From Tissierellales bacterium (GTDB taxonomy: Bacteria > Bacillota > Clostridia > Tissierellales > JASKZW01): a stretch of DNA of 9,497 nt. The stretch spans positions 1-9,497 of the forward strand of contig JASLIL010000006.1 in assembly GCA_030152145.1 (NCBI GenBank), written 5' to 3'. Within the stretch, counting starts at the first letter, position 1; each line of letters starts with the position of its first letter. This document shows, piece after piece, positions 1 through 6,254 of this stretch. The position numbers were made by a program, and so were the translations under genes. The notes under the pieces were generated by a model. The model was not told the origin of the DNA. It worked only from the letters and a program-made list of their open reading frames with translations, and did not search any database.

Positions 1-1
1 T

Positions 2-415
2 ATCTTTATTTTTTTACTATATTATCTTATAAACAATGCCCAATATGCAGTTAATTCAACTCATCCTAATGTTTATACGGCTTATGGTGCCTTGATTGAA
101 GGGAAGGCTGTTTGTGCAGGTTATTCTAAGGCTTTCCAGCAGATTGCCCATAAGGCTGGTTTGGAGACAGTTTATGTTTCTGGTATAGCTGATAATGGTG
201 GGGGCTATGAGAGTCATGCCTGGAATAAGGTTAAGCTTGATGGTGATTGGTATAATATAGATGTTACTTGGGATGATCCAGTTTCATCTAAGCCTACGCT
301 TACCTATGATTACTTTTTAAAGGCTGATAGAGAGCTGCCTATGCATAAGCCTGGAAATAAGGTTGCTTACCCAGAGGCTGTAAAAGTTAAGGATTTTACT
401 AAGAGTTTTAAGTAG
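2..415 (+). CDS. Transglutaminase-like secreted protein, C-terminal part (5' end outside window)
   Basis: The frame is open from base 2 to the TAG at 413-415, so this is the 3' end of a longer gene; the TTG at 92 is not a believable start because homology to the next gene begins upstream of it. All three residues of the transglutaminase/protease-like (PF01841) triad are visible: Cys in GKAVCAGYSKAF, His in ESHAWNKV and Asp in NIDVTWDDP. From about base 23 onward the protein aligns without gaps of note to residues 262-394 of the neighbour at 611-1795, at what looks like well over half identity, so the two are tandem paralogues. By analogy the missing part should hold a signal peptide and stalk domain, and the protein should act outside the membrane; the substrate is unknown. 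The first roughly eight codons (IFIFLLYY) do not match the paralogue, which has an IHNYL motif there. A terminator follows directly. Confidence 0.85.
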   Translation: MFIFLLYYLINNAQYAVNSTHPNVYTAYGALIEGKAVCAGYSKAFQQIAHKAGLETVYVSGIADNGGGYESHAWNKVKLDGDWYNIDVTWDDPVSSKPTLTYDYFLKADRELPMHKPGNKVAYPEAVKVKDFTKSFK

Positions 416-421
416 AGTAAA

Positions 422-451
422 GGGAGGTTTCCTAGGAGACCTCTCTTTTTT
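422..451 (+). terminator. Rho-independent terminator of the partial transglutaminase-like gene
   Basis: GGGAGGTTTC (422-431) pairs with GAGACCTCTC (436-445) over ten pairs, two of them G-U, around the loop CTAG. Six T follow at 446-451. It sits seven bases after the stop codon and separates this gene from the promoter of the next one. Confidence 0.9.
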
Positions 452-496
452 ATTTGGAATTATCAAAAAATTGCATATGAAATGAAAATATATACA

Positions 497-525
497 TTGT
501 TATATTCTTTATGCTTTGATATAAT
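497..525 (+). promoter_or_regulatory. Sigma-A-type promoter for the transglutaminase-like gene at 611
   Basis: TTGTTA at 497-502 is a -35 box with four of six consensus bases. A 17-base spacer leads to a perfect TATAAT at 520-525, preceded by TG at 517-518, giving an extended -10. Transcription should start near 532, leaving a leader of about 80 bases. The placement between a terminator and a gene supports the call. I see no clear operator or riboswitch in the leader. Confidence 0.75.
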
Positions 526-597
526 AGATGCGAATTAACCAAAAATGGATAATTTACGTATAGGTTGTAAATGAATCCAAAAATAATTTATGAATAC

Positions 598-603
598 AGG
601 GGG
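598..603 (+). promoter_or_regulatory. Ribosome binding site that sets the start at 611
   Basis: AGGGGG lies seven bases before the ATG at 611. The in-frame ATG at 590 is preceded only by an A/T-rich run with no Shine-Dalgarno match, and it would add MNTGGRI ahead of a normal signal peptide. The site therefore favours 611. Confidence 0.75.
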
Positions 604-610
604 AAGAATT

Positions 611-1795
611 ATGGGGAGGGAGTTTAAAGCTAAGGCTTTGTCCTTGGTGGTGGGGATTTTTATGGTGTTTGGATTTGGTGAGGCTTGGGCTTCTGGTGTA
701 GAGGTTTTTCTTGATGGAAGGGCCTTGACTGGAGATACTATTTTGGAATCTGGCAGGACCTTGGTGCCGGTTAGGGTTATTATGGAGGAGGCTGGTATGG
801 AGGTTGAGTGGAATTCTAAGTTAAGGAAGGTTAGTCTTAGGGACGGAAAGAAGACTGCCGAGCTTTCTATAGGAAGCAAAACTGCCTTGGCTAATGGGAA
901 AAGCTTTTCCTTAGATGTGGCGCCTAAGATAGTGGATAGCAAGACCTATGTTCCTATTAGGTTTATTTCTGAGAGTCTAGATAGGGAGGTTGACTGGAAT
1001 CCTGAGTTGAGGAGGGTTATAATTCAGTCTCCAGAACTTTTAGAAGATTTGAAGCCTAGGGAGGTTGGCTATCTTGGCTATGTGGAGGATGAGGTTTTAA
1101 ATTCCTTTAAGGATCAGATAGAGGCTGGGAAGACAAAGGTGGAGGTGGAGCCTCAAGAGCTTATGGGAGATTTTTTAAATAAATTTAATAGGGAGTATGG
1201 CTACTTAAACTATATTTCTTCTAATATAATTTATAATACTGTGAATGGTCAGTGGGTTTCTACAGATTTGAATTATACTGATGAGGACTTTAGAAAGATT
1301 AGGGCTACAGAGGATAAGGTAGCTAAGGTTGTGAGGGAGCTGGAGCTTGATAGTGATGGACTTAGTGACTTGGAGAAGGTTTATAGGATTCATAATTATC
1401 TTGTAAATAATACCTACTATGCTATAGAGTCTACTGACCCTAATATATATACGGCCTATGGTGCTTTGATTGAGGGGAAGGCAGTGTGTTCTGGATATTC
1501 TAAGGCCTTTCAGATCTTAAGCCATAGGGCTGGAGTTCCTAGTATTTATGTTTCAGGTATAGCTTTTAATGGTGAGTCTATGGAGAGTCATGCTTGGAAT
1601 AAGGTTATGGTTGATGGGGATTGGTACAATATAGATGTTACCTGGGATGAACCAGTTTCTACTAGGCCTATTCTTAGATATGATTACTTTCTAAAGTCTG
1701 ATAGAGAGCTAAAGGATCATCATCCAATTGCTGATATTGACTATCCAGAGGCTAAGAGGGAGAGGGATTTTTTAAGGGAGTTGGGACATAAATAA
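611..1795 (+). CDS. Secreted transglutaminase-like protein with N-terminal stalk (copper amine oxidase N-like) domain
   Basis: A 394-residue exported protein. Residues 1-27 form a signal peptide (basic start, hydrophobic core, AWA before the cut). Residues about 30-140 are a copper-amine-oxidase-N-like stalk domain (PF07833), shown by two half repeats: LVPVRVI with VEWN, and YVPIRFI with VDWNPELRRV. This domain is common on clostridial surface proteins and does not imply oxidase activity. Residues 140-255 are a helical linker. Residues about 255-350 are a transglutaminase/protease-like domain (PF01841) with Cys293 (GKAVCSGYSKAF), His327 (ESHAWNKV) and Asp342 (IDVTWDEP), so the triad is complete. 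In such extracellular proteins it may crosslink, cleave or bind protein or wall peptides; the substrate cannot be told. The gene has its own promoter at 497-525 and a terminator at the stop codon, so it is probably monocistronic. Its paralogue lies just upstream. The start at 611 is preferred over the in-frame ATG at 590. Confidence 0.9.
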   Translation: MGREFKAKALSLVVGIFMVFGFGEAWASGVEVFLDGRALTGDTILESGRTLVPVRVIMEEAGMEVEWNSKLRKVSLRDGKKTAELSIGSKTALANGKSFSLDVAPKIVDSKTYVPIRFISESLDREVDWNPELRRVIIQSPELLEDLKPREVGYLGYVEDEVLNSFKDQIEAGKTKVEVEPQELMGDFLNKFNREYGYLNYISSNIIYNTVNGQWVSTDLNYTDEDFRKIRATEDKVAKVVRELELDSDGLSDLEKVYRIHNYLVNNTYYAIESTDPNIYTAYGALIEGKAVCSGYSKAFQILSHRAGVPSIYVSGIAFNGESMESHAWNKVMVDGDWYNIDVTWDEPVSTRPILRYDYFLKSDRELKDHHPIADIDYPEAKRERDFLRELGHK

Positions 1796-1816
1796 GAGTG
1801 GTTTTCCACTCTTTTT
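1794..1816 (+). terminator. Rho-independent terminator after the transglutaminase-like gene
   Basis: AAGAGTGG (1794-1801) pairs perfectly with CCACTCTT (1806-1813) around the loop TTTT, with T at 1812-1816. The stem begins inside the TAA stop codon. Confidence 0.85.
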
Positions 1817-1876
1817 ATATGAGAAAAATTAAGATGTGATTTTGGAAGATTTTTAATTTATTAGAGAAGGGTTATT

Positions 1877-3022
1877 ATGAATAAGAGATCTAGACTAGTT
1901 TTATCCTTGGCCTTGGCCTTGGTAATTTTAGTTTTACCTAGTTTAGAAGGGGAGGCTGCAGAGAATTGGGAGAAGACCTATATGGACTTTCTTTCCCAGG
2001 GAGAGAATAGGATTGAGAATGTGAGGAGGGGGAATTTCCTAAACCACAAGTCCGGGACCTATAGATTTATTGAGAGGAATAAAAACCTTTCTAAGAATTT
2101 ATATAATGGTTTTTTGATAGAGGGAATAGAGTTTGTGGATCTTCTTGGTAAGTCCCATCCTCAGATGTTGGTTTACCATACAGGTGCCTATAGCTATGAA
2201 GGTATTTTTGTAGTTTATGACCTGGTTGATGGCAGGGTTGAGGAGGCCTTTAGATTTATTACAAAGGAGACTAGAAATAATTTTTCAGAGGGAAAGGCTA
2301 TTTTTGATTATTTTAGGAGTAAGGATTATGATTCATTGATTTTTGGAGGTCATAGCAAGGAGGGAGAGCCTAGACTTTATAAGTTAAGCTATGATGATGC
2401 TTCTAAGAAACTAAAATTACATGATGTTAGTGCTGACTATAAGGGTTTTACCAGGGACAATGCAAGAGACTTTCTGCCAGAGGGCTATGTAGATCTTTCA
2501 AAGTCTGAGAAGAATCCTTTTGCTAATAGGAGGCAGAAATTTATTGACCTTTATTACATGGGAAAATCCCATGGGGTAATCTACCATGTGGAGGATTCTA
2601 CTATTAGGTCCAAGATGAGTGACTATAAGAAGGGCCATAGGGCTGGGTCTGAGATTGGGATTATGCTAAATAATGAGTATCTTACTACTAGAGTTAAGCC
2701 TGTAAATGAAGGGGGAAGAATTTTAGTTCCCTTTAGGGAGATTTTTGAGGCCTTGGGGGTAGATGATATAGATTGGAACCAGAAGGAGAAGCTTATAAGT
2801 GCCAGCAGGGGAGATAGGCAGATTAGCTTAAAAATTGGAGAGAGTCAGGCCTGGGTTAATGGAGAGGCTGTTGATTTAAGTGTGCCAGCTAAGCTGGTTA
2901 GGGGAAATACTCTTGTGCCTATAAGATTTGTAGCTGAGGCTTTAGGGGAGAGGGTTGATTGGAATCCTGAGTTTAAGACAGTTTTAATAAATTCTAGCCA
3001 GGATAAGATAGTTAGGCCCTAG
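1877..3022 (+). CDS. Secreted protein, unknown N-terminal region and C-terminal stalk domain
   Basis: A 381-residue protein. Residues 1-28 are a signal peptide (MNKRSR, a long Leu/Val/Ala core, then EGEAA), so it is exported. Residues about 30-255 match no family I can name. The stretch around 85-126 (FVDLLG...PQMLVYHTG...GIFVVYDLVDGRVEEAF) has the rhythm of beta-propeller-like 'DxDGDGxPEL' domains but lacks the acidic calcium-binding residues, so that resemblance is only a hint. Residues about 261-373 are a stalk domain (PF07833) with ILVPFREIF, DDIDWN, LVPIRFV and VDWNPEFKTV. Here the domain is C-terminal, unlike in the genes at 611 and 6249, though in sequence it resembles the 6249 copy more than the 611 copy. 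GAAGGG at 1866-1871 is the ribosome site, five bases before ATG. The upstream gene is terminated, but I find no convincing promoter in 1817-1865. No T-tailed terminator follows, so transcription could continue into 3136. Confidence 0.85.
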   Translation: MNKRSRLVLSLALALVILVLPSLEGEAAENWEKTYMDFLSQGENRIENVRRGNFLNHKSGTYRFIERNKNLSKNLYNGFLIEGIEFVDLLGKSHPQMLVYHTGAYSYEGIFVVYDLVDGRVEEAFRFITKETRNNFSEGKAIFDYFRSKDYDSLIFGGHSKEGEPRLYKLSYDDASKKLKLHDVSADYKGFTRDNARDFLPEGYVDLSKSEKNPFANRRQKFIDLYYMGKSHGVIYHVEDSTIRSKMSDYKKGHRAGSEIGIMLNNEYLTTRVKPVNEGGRILVPFREIFEALGVDDIDWNQKEKLISASRGDRQISLKIGESQAWVNGEAVDLSVPAKLVRGNTLVPIRFVAEALGERVDWNPEFKTVLINSSQDKIVRP

Positions 3023-3039
3023 TTGTTGGCTAGAATTTA
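2988..3039 (+). repeat. 13-bp inverted repeat across the end of the 1877-3022 gene
   Basis: TAAATTCTAGCCA (2988-3000) is the exact reverse complement of TGGCTAGAATTTA (3027-3039). The 26-base loop contains the TAG stop codon at 3020-3022. The left arm is coding and the right arm is non-coding. No T run follows, so it is not a standard terminator; it may fold in the mRNA and affect decay or weak termination. Confidence 0.75.
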
Positions 3040-3085
3040 AGTTAGAGGGGATTGGGCTTGTTAGGATGGATTCTTATATTTGTGA

Positions 3086-3110
3086 ATTTTAAAGATTAGA
3101 TCTTTAAGAT
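3086..3110. promoter_or_regulatory. Dyad symmetry ahead of the zinc-ribbon cluster
   Basis: TTAAAGAT (3089-3096) and ATCTTTAA (3100-3107) form a perfect 8-bp inverted repeat around TAG, extended by a G-U and two A-U pairs to 3086/3110. It ends 13 bases before the ribosome site of the 3136 gene. Weak promoter-like boxes overlap it (TTGTGA at 3080-3085 and TAAGAT at 3105-3110, with a 19-base spacer). It could be an operator or an mRNA hairpin; the sequence does not decide. Confidence 0.4.
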
Positions 3111-3135
3111 ATAAATATTATACAGGAGGTATTTT

Positions 3136-3513
3136 ATGAAGGAGTTAAAGAGTAGGTTAAGGGAAGTTGAGAGGGATAGGGCTTCTTATATTATTAGGCT
3201 TGGGGAGGCTAGCTATGCTGAGCTTAGGGGAGTGGTTGGAGAGTCTAGGGATGATATAGTTCAGGAGCTTAGGAGGCTTGATAGGTCTATATATGATTTA
3301 AAGAAGACTATTAAGCTTAAGGAGCTTGATAAAAGTGGTTTAAAGTGTTCTAAGTGTAATGAGTCTATTTCTCCAGAGGATAAGTTTTGTAATAGTTGTG
3401 GTGCTGGTATTACTAGCTTGGAGGATAAGGAGGCTTTGTTTGATTGCAAAGTTTGTGGTGCAGGAATTTTTGAGGGAGATGTGTTTTGTGCTTCCTGTGG
3501 AAATAGGGCTTAG
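3136..3513 (+). CDS. Coiled-coil protein with two zinc ribbons
   Basis: A 125-residue, probably cytoplasmic protein with no signal peptide or membrane segment. Residues 1-66 are highly charged and predicted helical or coiled-coil. Two zinc ribbons follow. The first uses Cys71, Cys74, Cys85 and Cys88 (CSKC, CNSC); the second uses Cys104, Cys107, Cys118 and Cys121 (CKVC, CASC). This is the double zinc ribbon pattern (PF12773-like), which generally binds one zinc per ribbon and serves protein contacts. The start is set by AGGAGGT at 3124-3130, five bases before ATG. The stop codon overlaps the ribosome site of the next gene, which also starts with zinc ribbons, so the two are co-translated and their products may interact. 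The specific function is unknown. Confidence 0.85.
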   Translation: MKELKSRLREVERDRASYIIRLGEASYAELRGVVGESRDDIVQELRRLDRSIYDLKKTIKLKELDKSGLKCSKCNESISPEDKFCNSCGAGITSLEDKEALFDCKVCGAGIFEGDVFCASCGNRA

Positions 3514-3524
3514 GGAGGTGGCTT

Positions 3525-4901
3525 ATGTTTTGTAAAGTTTGCGGTAGTGAGAATAGGGATTCTAGTAGCTACTGTGTTAATGATGGGGTTAGACTTACTA
3601 AATTTGAGGATGAGGTTTTTTTAGAGAGTTCTTTTAGTAAGTTTTGTAGTGAGTGTGGTAGTGAGGGATTAGAGGAGAGTGTTTACTGTAGTAATTGTGG
3701 GTCAGCTACCTTCAGTTCTAAGATTTCTGACTCTAAGGCTAAGATGGAGATTCCAGGTTTTGATGTGAAGCTAGGAGATATGAAGCTGCCTAAGATGGAG
3801 GATTATGGTCTAGGGGATGTAAAGGGCTTGGATAGATTTAAGCCTGGGCTTATAGGTTTTGGTCTTAGTGTGGTTTTGGGATTTCTTTTAAGTTCGGTTT
3901 TTAATCTTATTGCTGTGGCCATGCTTCAGGAGACTTTTGGTGGTTTTTCAATGGACCTTAAATTGATTTCAACTATTACTTCTGTACCAATATTGAGTCT
4001 TCCAAAGGCTAGTTTAAGTGTTGGAGGAAATGCAGCTGGAAGTGCTAGAGTAGGATACTTTTTACCACTTCTAATAGGTGTTTTACAGTTTGGAGTTATA
4101 GGTTACATTAGTGCTGGTAAAGACCAGAAGAGGGATATAAAAGACCTGCTTTTAAATGCTGGGGTTTATGGTGGCTTGATGGCTCTTGTGTCTATTATTG
4201 CTAGGAAATCTGTTGATGTTCCTTTTGTAGGGAAGATTAGCCTTAAGTATTCCTTTCTATCTGTTTTGATTCATAGTATTGTTATTGCAGTTATGGGATT
4301 GATGGCAGGCTATGGTTTTAGAAGGAAGTTTAAGGGCTTTAGTTATGATAGTGAGTTAGAGAATAAGATTTTGGATAGTAATTTTACTTTTTTCTCTATT
4401 TTTATAGCTTTCTCTATTATTATGCTTTTAGTTTTTGGGATTAAGAATGACTTGCCTAGAGGCTCATTCCTTCTTACTTTTCAAGCGGTGGCCTATCTTT
4501 TTGGAATTGTAAATTTGGGTAGTTTAAAGATGGATAATTATGGCTTGTATGATCAACTTTCTCTTTTTAAGAATGGAGAGGCTTTAAAGGATAGTTTAAA
4601 TATTTCTAGGCTATTTCTTTTGTTGTTCCTAGTTCTTATTATTGCCTATATGTTTAAAAAAGGAAGAGATGCTAGGATTAGAGGGGATGGGTTCTTTTAT
4701 GTATTGCCTTTAACCTACTCTATTCTATCAACCTTGATATTGAGGCTGCTTAGTGTGTCTGTAGATACAGGCTATGCTGCTGGTAATATTTTTGTAGGTT
4801 TTAATACGATTTTATTTTTAGTTGGAGTTCTCCTTTTAACTGGAGCCTCAAACTTTGCTGGTTACATGATTGGGGGAGGTGTTGAAGTTGAAGCTAACTA
4901 G
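3525..4901 (+). CDS. Polytopic membrane protein with N-terminal zinc ribbons
   Basis: A 458-residue protein. Residues 3-21 are a zinc ribbon with Cys3, Cys6 and Cys17, but the expected fourth cysteine is replaced within CVND (Asn19/Asp20). Residues 41-59 are an intact ribbon with Cys41, Cys44, Cys55 and Cys58. A polar linker (about 65-107) leads to about eight hydrophobic helices, near 108-133, 177-196, 207-226, 243-264, 287-306, 314-332, 362-377 and 389-445 (the last span may hold two). The ribbons should lie in the cytoplasm. I do not recognise the membrane domain as a named transporter and see no ATPase or channel motif. GGGAGG at 3513-3518 overlaps the previous stop codon, leaving six bases to ATG. 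The 3' end overlaps the next gene by about 14 bases, so three genes are translationally coupled. It may anchor or stabilise the TcaA-like protein encoded next; that is inference. Confidence 0.8.
   Translation: MFCKVCGSENRDSSSYCVNDGVRLTKFEDEVFLESSFSKFCSECGSEGLEESVYCSNCGSATFSSKISDSKAKMEIPGFDVKLGDMKLPKMEDYGLGDVKGLDRFKPGLIGFGLSVVLGFLLSSVFNLIAVAMLQETFGGFSMDLKLISTITSVPILSLPKASLSVGGNAAGSARVGYFLPLLIGVLQFGVIGYISAGKDQKRDIKDLLLNAGVYGGLMALVSIIARKSVDVPFVGKISLKYSFLSVLIHSIVIAVMGLMAGYGFRRKFKGFSYDSELENKILDSNFTFFSIFIAFSIIMLLVFGIKNDLPRGSFLLTFQAVAYLFGIVNLGSLKMDNYGLYDQLSLFKNGEALKDSLNISRLFLLLFLVLIIAYMFKKGRDARIRGDGFFYVLPLTYSILSTLILRLLSVSVDTGYAAGNIFVGFNTILFLVGVLLLTGASNFAGYMIGGGVEVEAN
4873..4879 (+). promoter_or_regulatory. 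Ribosome binding site inside the upstream gene, setting the TTG start at 4888
   Basis: GGGGAGG at 4873-4879 stands eight bases before TTG 4888. The in-frame TTG at 4870 lies before this site, GTG 4879 lies within it and TTG 4882 is only two bases after it. No in-frame ATG exists near the membrane segment. Confidence 0.6.
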
Positions 4902-6192
4902 GAGGGCTGAAGTCCTGATTGGACTGGCTTTGATTCTATTGTTGATTGGATTTATAGCCTTCCAGTTTCTTTCTGATGGCTTTGATAAGGATATGATTTT
5001 ATCAAAGATGGATCAGGCTGTTTTGGATGGAGATGTGGACTACTTAAAGTCTAGAATGGAGATGTCTGATGGTGCAGCTTTAGATGAGGGGGCTGTTAAG
5101 GAATTAGTTCTTCATATGAAGTCAGAAGGTCTTATGCCTAGTAGTATAGAGCCTAAGACTGAGGCTGAACCAGATCCGTCTTTTGATGGAAAATCCCTAA
5201 GACCTGTCCACCTTTTACAAGATGGGAAAAGTAGATTAATATTTAATGATTACAAGTTGGTTTTTGAGTATTTTGATTTGGTGGTAGATAGTAATTTAAT
5301 CTACAGTGATTTTGAAATATATATAGATGGTAAGAAGGTGGAGAATCCAGTTCATCATGAATATGAACTAGTTTGCCAGAAGATAAAGCCAGGAAATCAT
5401 AGTATTGAGATAAAATATGGCGAGGATCTTAAGAGAAGCTATAGTGAAGACTTTAAGGCCATAGCTCTTAATAGGGTTAATATGGAGGGGCTTATAGATT
5501 CAGAGGAGTTGAAAGCTAAACTTAAGGACTTCGACCAAAGAATAGGACTTTATCTGGAGGCTTATGAGAACTTTGCTTCTGTAAATGTCTATTCATCTTT
5601 CCCTGGTGATTTGGGAAAGGTTTTCTTAGTAGAGGATGGAAAGAAAACTGACAGAATTTTAAATGCTGATGATTCTATTACAGTAGGTCCTATATTTGAT
5701 GGTGATATTATAAAGGTAAAGGGTCAAGTAGAGATAGATGGGGAAACCTACGAGAGTCAGGAATTTAGCCTAGATATAAATAGCTATGGAAATTATGACT
5801 TGGCTATTGAATATGAAGCACCTTATGAGCTGACAGAAGAGGACATGTCTTATCTTATGGATAGTTATTTAAGAGGATTGGTTTCATCTATTAATAGTGG
5901 CTACTTTAGTAATGTTAGTGAATATATAGATCCAGATGGCCCGCTTTACAAGATGCAGAAAGATCTTATAGACTATACGACAGCTGAAGGGATTACGGAA
6001 AACTTGATAGGTTATGACTGGAGAGATTTTAAGAAGTTAGAGGATGACAAATATCAGGTTGTATTTTTTGAAGAACATGAAAGGTTTCAGGAAGGCAAGG
6101 AAGCTAAGCTTCTAAATCACACCTGGCTTTATACTATTGTTCTTAAGAACGATAGACCTTATGTTCATAAGTTGGAAAAATATGAGGACTAG
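4888..6192 (+). CDS. TcaA/YvbJ-like membrane protein lacking its own zinc ribbon
   Basis: A 434-residue protein from the TTG at 4888. Residues 8-28 are one membrane helix after a short basic start (KLTRR), so the rest is outside the cell. The order of regions follows TcaA of Staphylococcus aureus and YvbJ of Bacillus subtilis. A short helical domain comes first (34-82: ILSKMDQAVLDGDVDYLKSR, then VKELVLHMKSEG). Beta-rich Ig-like segments follow (about 100-195 and 228-305, with SITVGPIFDGDIIKVKG). Last is an NTF2-like domain (about 315-432: LRGLVSSINSGYF, SEYIDPDGPLYKMQ). I assign this from memory of the family, not from a search. TcaA is known to influence glycopeptide susceptibility and the cell envelope. 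Members normally begin with a zinc ribbon before the helix; here that part is absent and ribbons are encoded by the two preceding genes. The start overlaps the previous gene by 14 bases. A hairpin follows the stop. Confidence 0.75.
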   Translation: MKLTRRAEVLIGLALILLLIGFIAFQFLSDGFDKDMILSKMDQAVLDGDVDYLKSRMEMSDGAALDEGAVKELVLHMKSEGLMPSSIEPKTEAEPDPSFDGKSLRPVHLLQDGKSRLIFNDYKLVFEYFDLVVDSNLIYSDFEIYIDGKKVENPVHHEYELVCQKIKPGNHSIEIKYGEDLKRSYSEDFKAIALNRVNMEGLIDSEELKAKLKDFDQRIGLYLEAYENFASVNVYSSFPGDLGKVFLVEDGKKTDRILNADDSITVGPIFDGDIIKVKGQVEIDGETYESQEFSLDINSYGNYDLAIEYEAPYELTEEDMSYLMDSYLRGLVSSINSGYFSNVSEYIDPDGPLYKMQKDLIDYTTAEGITENLIGYDWRDFKKLEDDKYQVVFFEEHERFQEGKEAKLLNHTWLYTIVLKNDRPYVHKLEKYED

Positions 6193-6194
6193 TT

Positions 6195-6223
6195 TGGAGC
6201 CGGAGACTTGGTCTCTGGCTTTA
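6195..6223 (+). terminator. Intergenic hairpin, possible weak terminator or attenuator
   Basis: AGCCGGAGAC (6198-6207) pairs with GTCTCTGGCT (6211-6220) over ten pairs, one of them G-U, around the loop TTG. Three weaker outer pairs extend it. The tail is TTTAAACTTTA rather than a clean T run, so termination is probably partial. It fills most of the 56-base gap before the 6249 gene, leaving no room for an obvious promoter, so the next gene likely depends on readthrough or on mRNA processing here. Confidence 0.55.
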
Positions 6224-6236
6224 AACTTTAGCCTAT

Positions 6237-6254
6237 AGGAGGTATTTTATGAAG
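6237..6254 (+). repeat. Translation start segment identical to 3124-3141
   Basis: The 18 bases AGGAGGTATTTTATGAAG at 6237-6254 are identical to 3124-3141. They cover the Shine-Dalgarno site, the five-base spacer and the first two codons of the genes at 6249 and 3136. Both are near-ideal initiation sites. The coding sequences beyond them are unrelated. Confidence 0.85.

Noticed and set aside
590..610. Earlier in-frame ATG for the transglutaminase-like gene
   Set aside because: It lacks a Shine-Dalgarno site, and the extra seven residues do not belong to a normal signal peptide; ATG 611 has a good site.
535..942. 135-codon open frame on the minus strand
   Set aside because: It lies opposite the promoter leader and the signal peptide/stalk region of the 611 gene. 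Its composition is what the reverse of that gene gives, and it has no domain or ribosome site.
611..1030. Copper amine oxidase activity
   Set aside because: Only the N-terminal-like stalk domain is present in these proteins. The catalytic domain with its topaquinone tyrosine and copper-binding histidines is absent, so no oxidase should be annotated.
1205..1393. 62-codon minus-strand open frame
   Set aside because: It lies wholly inside the 611-1795 gene on the other strand and its low-complexity content mirrors that gene.
3261..3449. 62-codon minus-strand open frame
   Set aside because: It is antisense to the double zinc ribbon gene, whose cysteine pattern proves the coding strand.
4870..4887. 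Earlier TTG start for the TcaA-like gene
   Set aside because: The only Shine-Dalgarno match (4873-4879) lies after TTG 4870 and too close to TTG 4882, so 4888 fits better.
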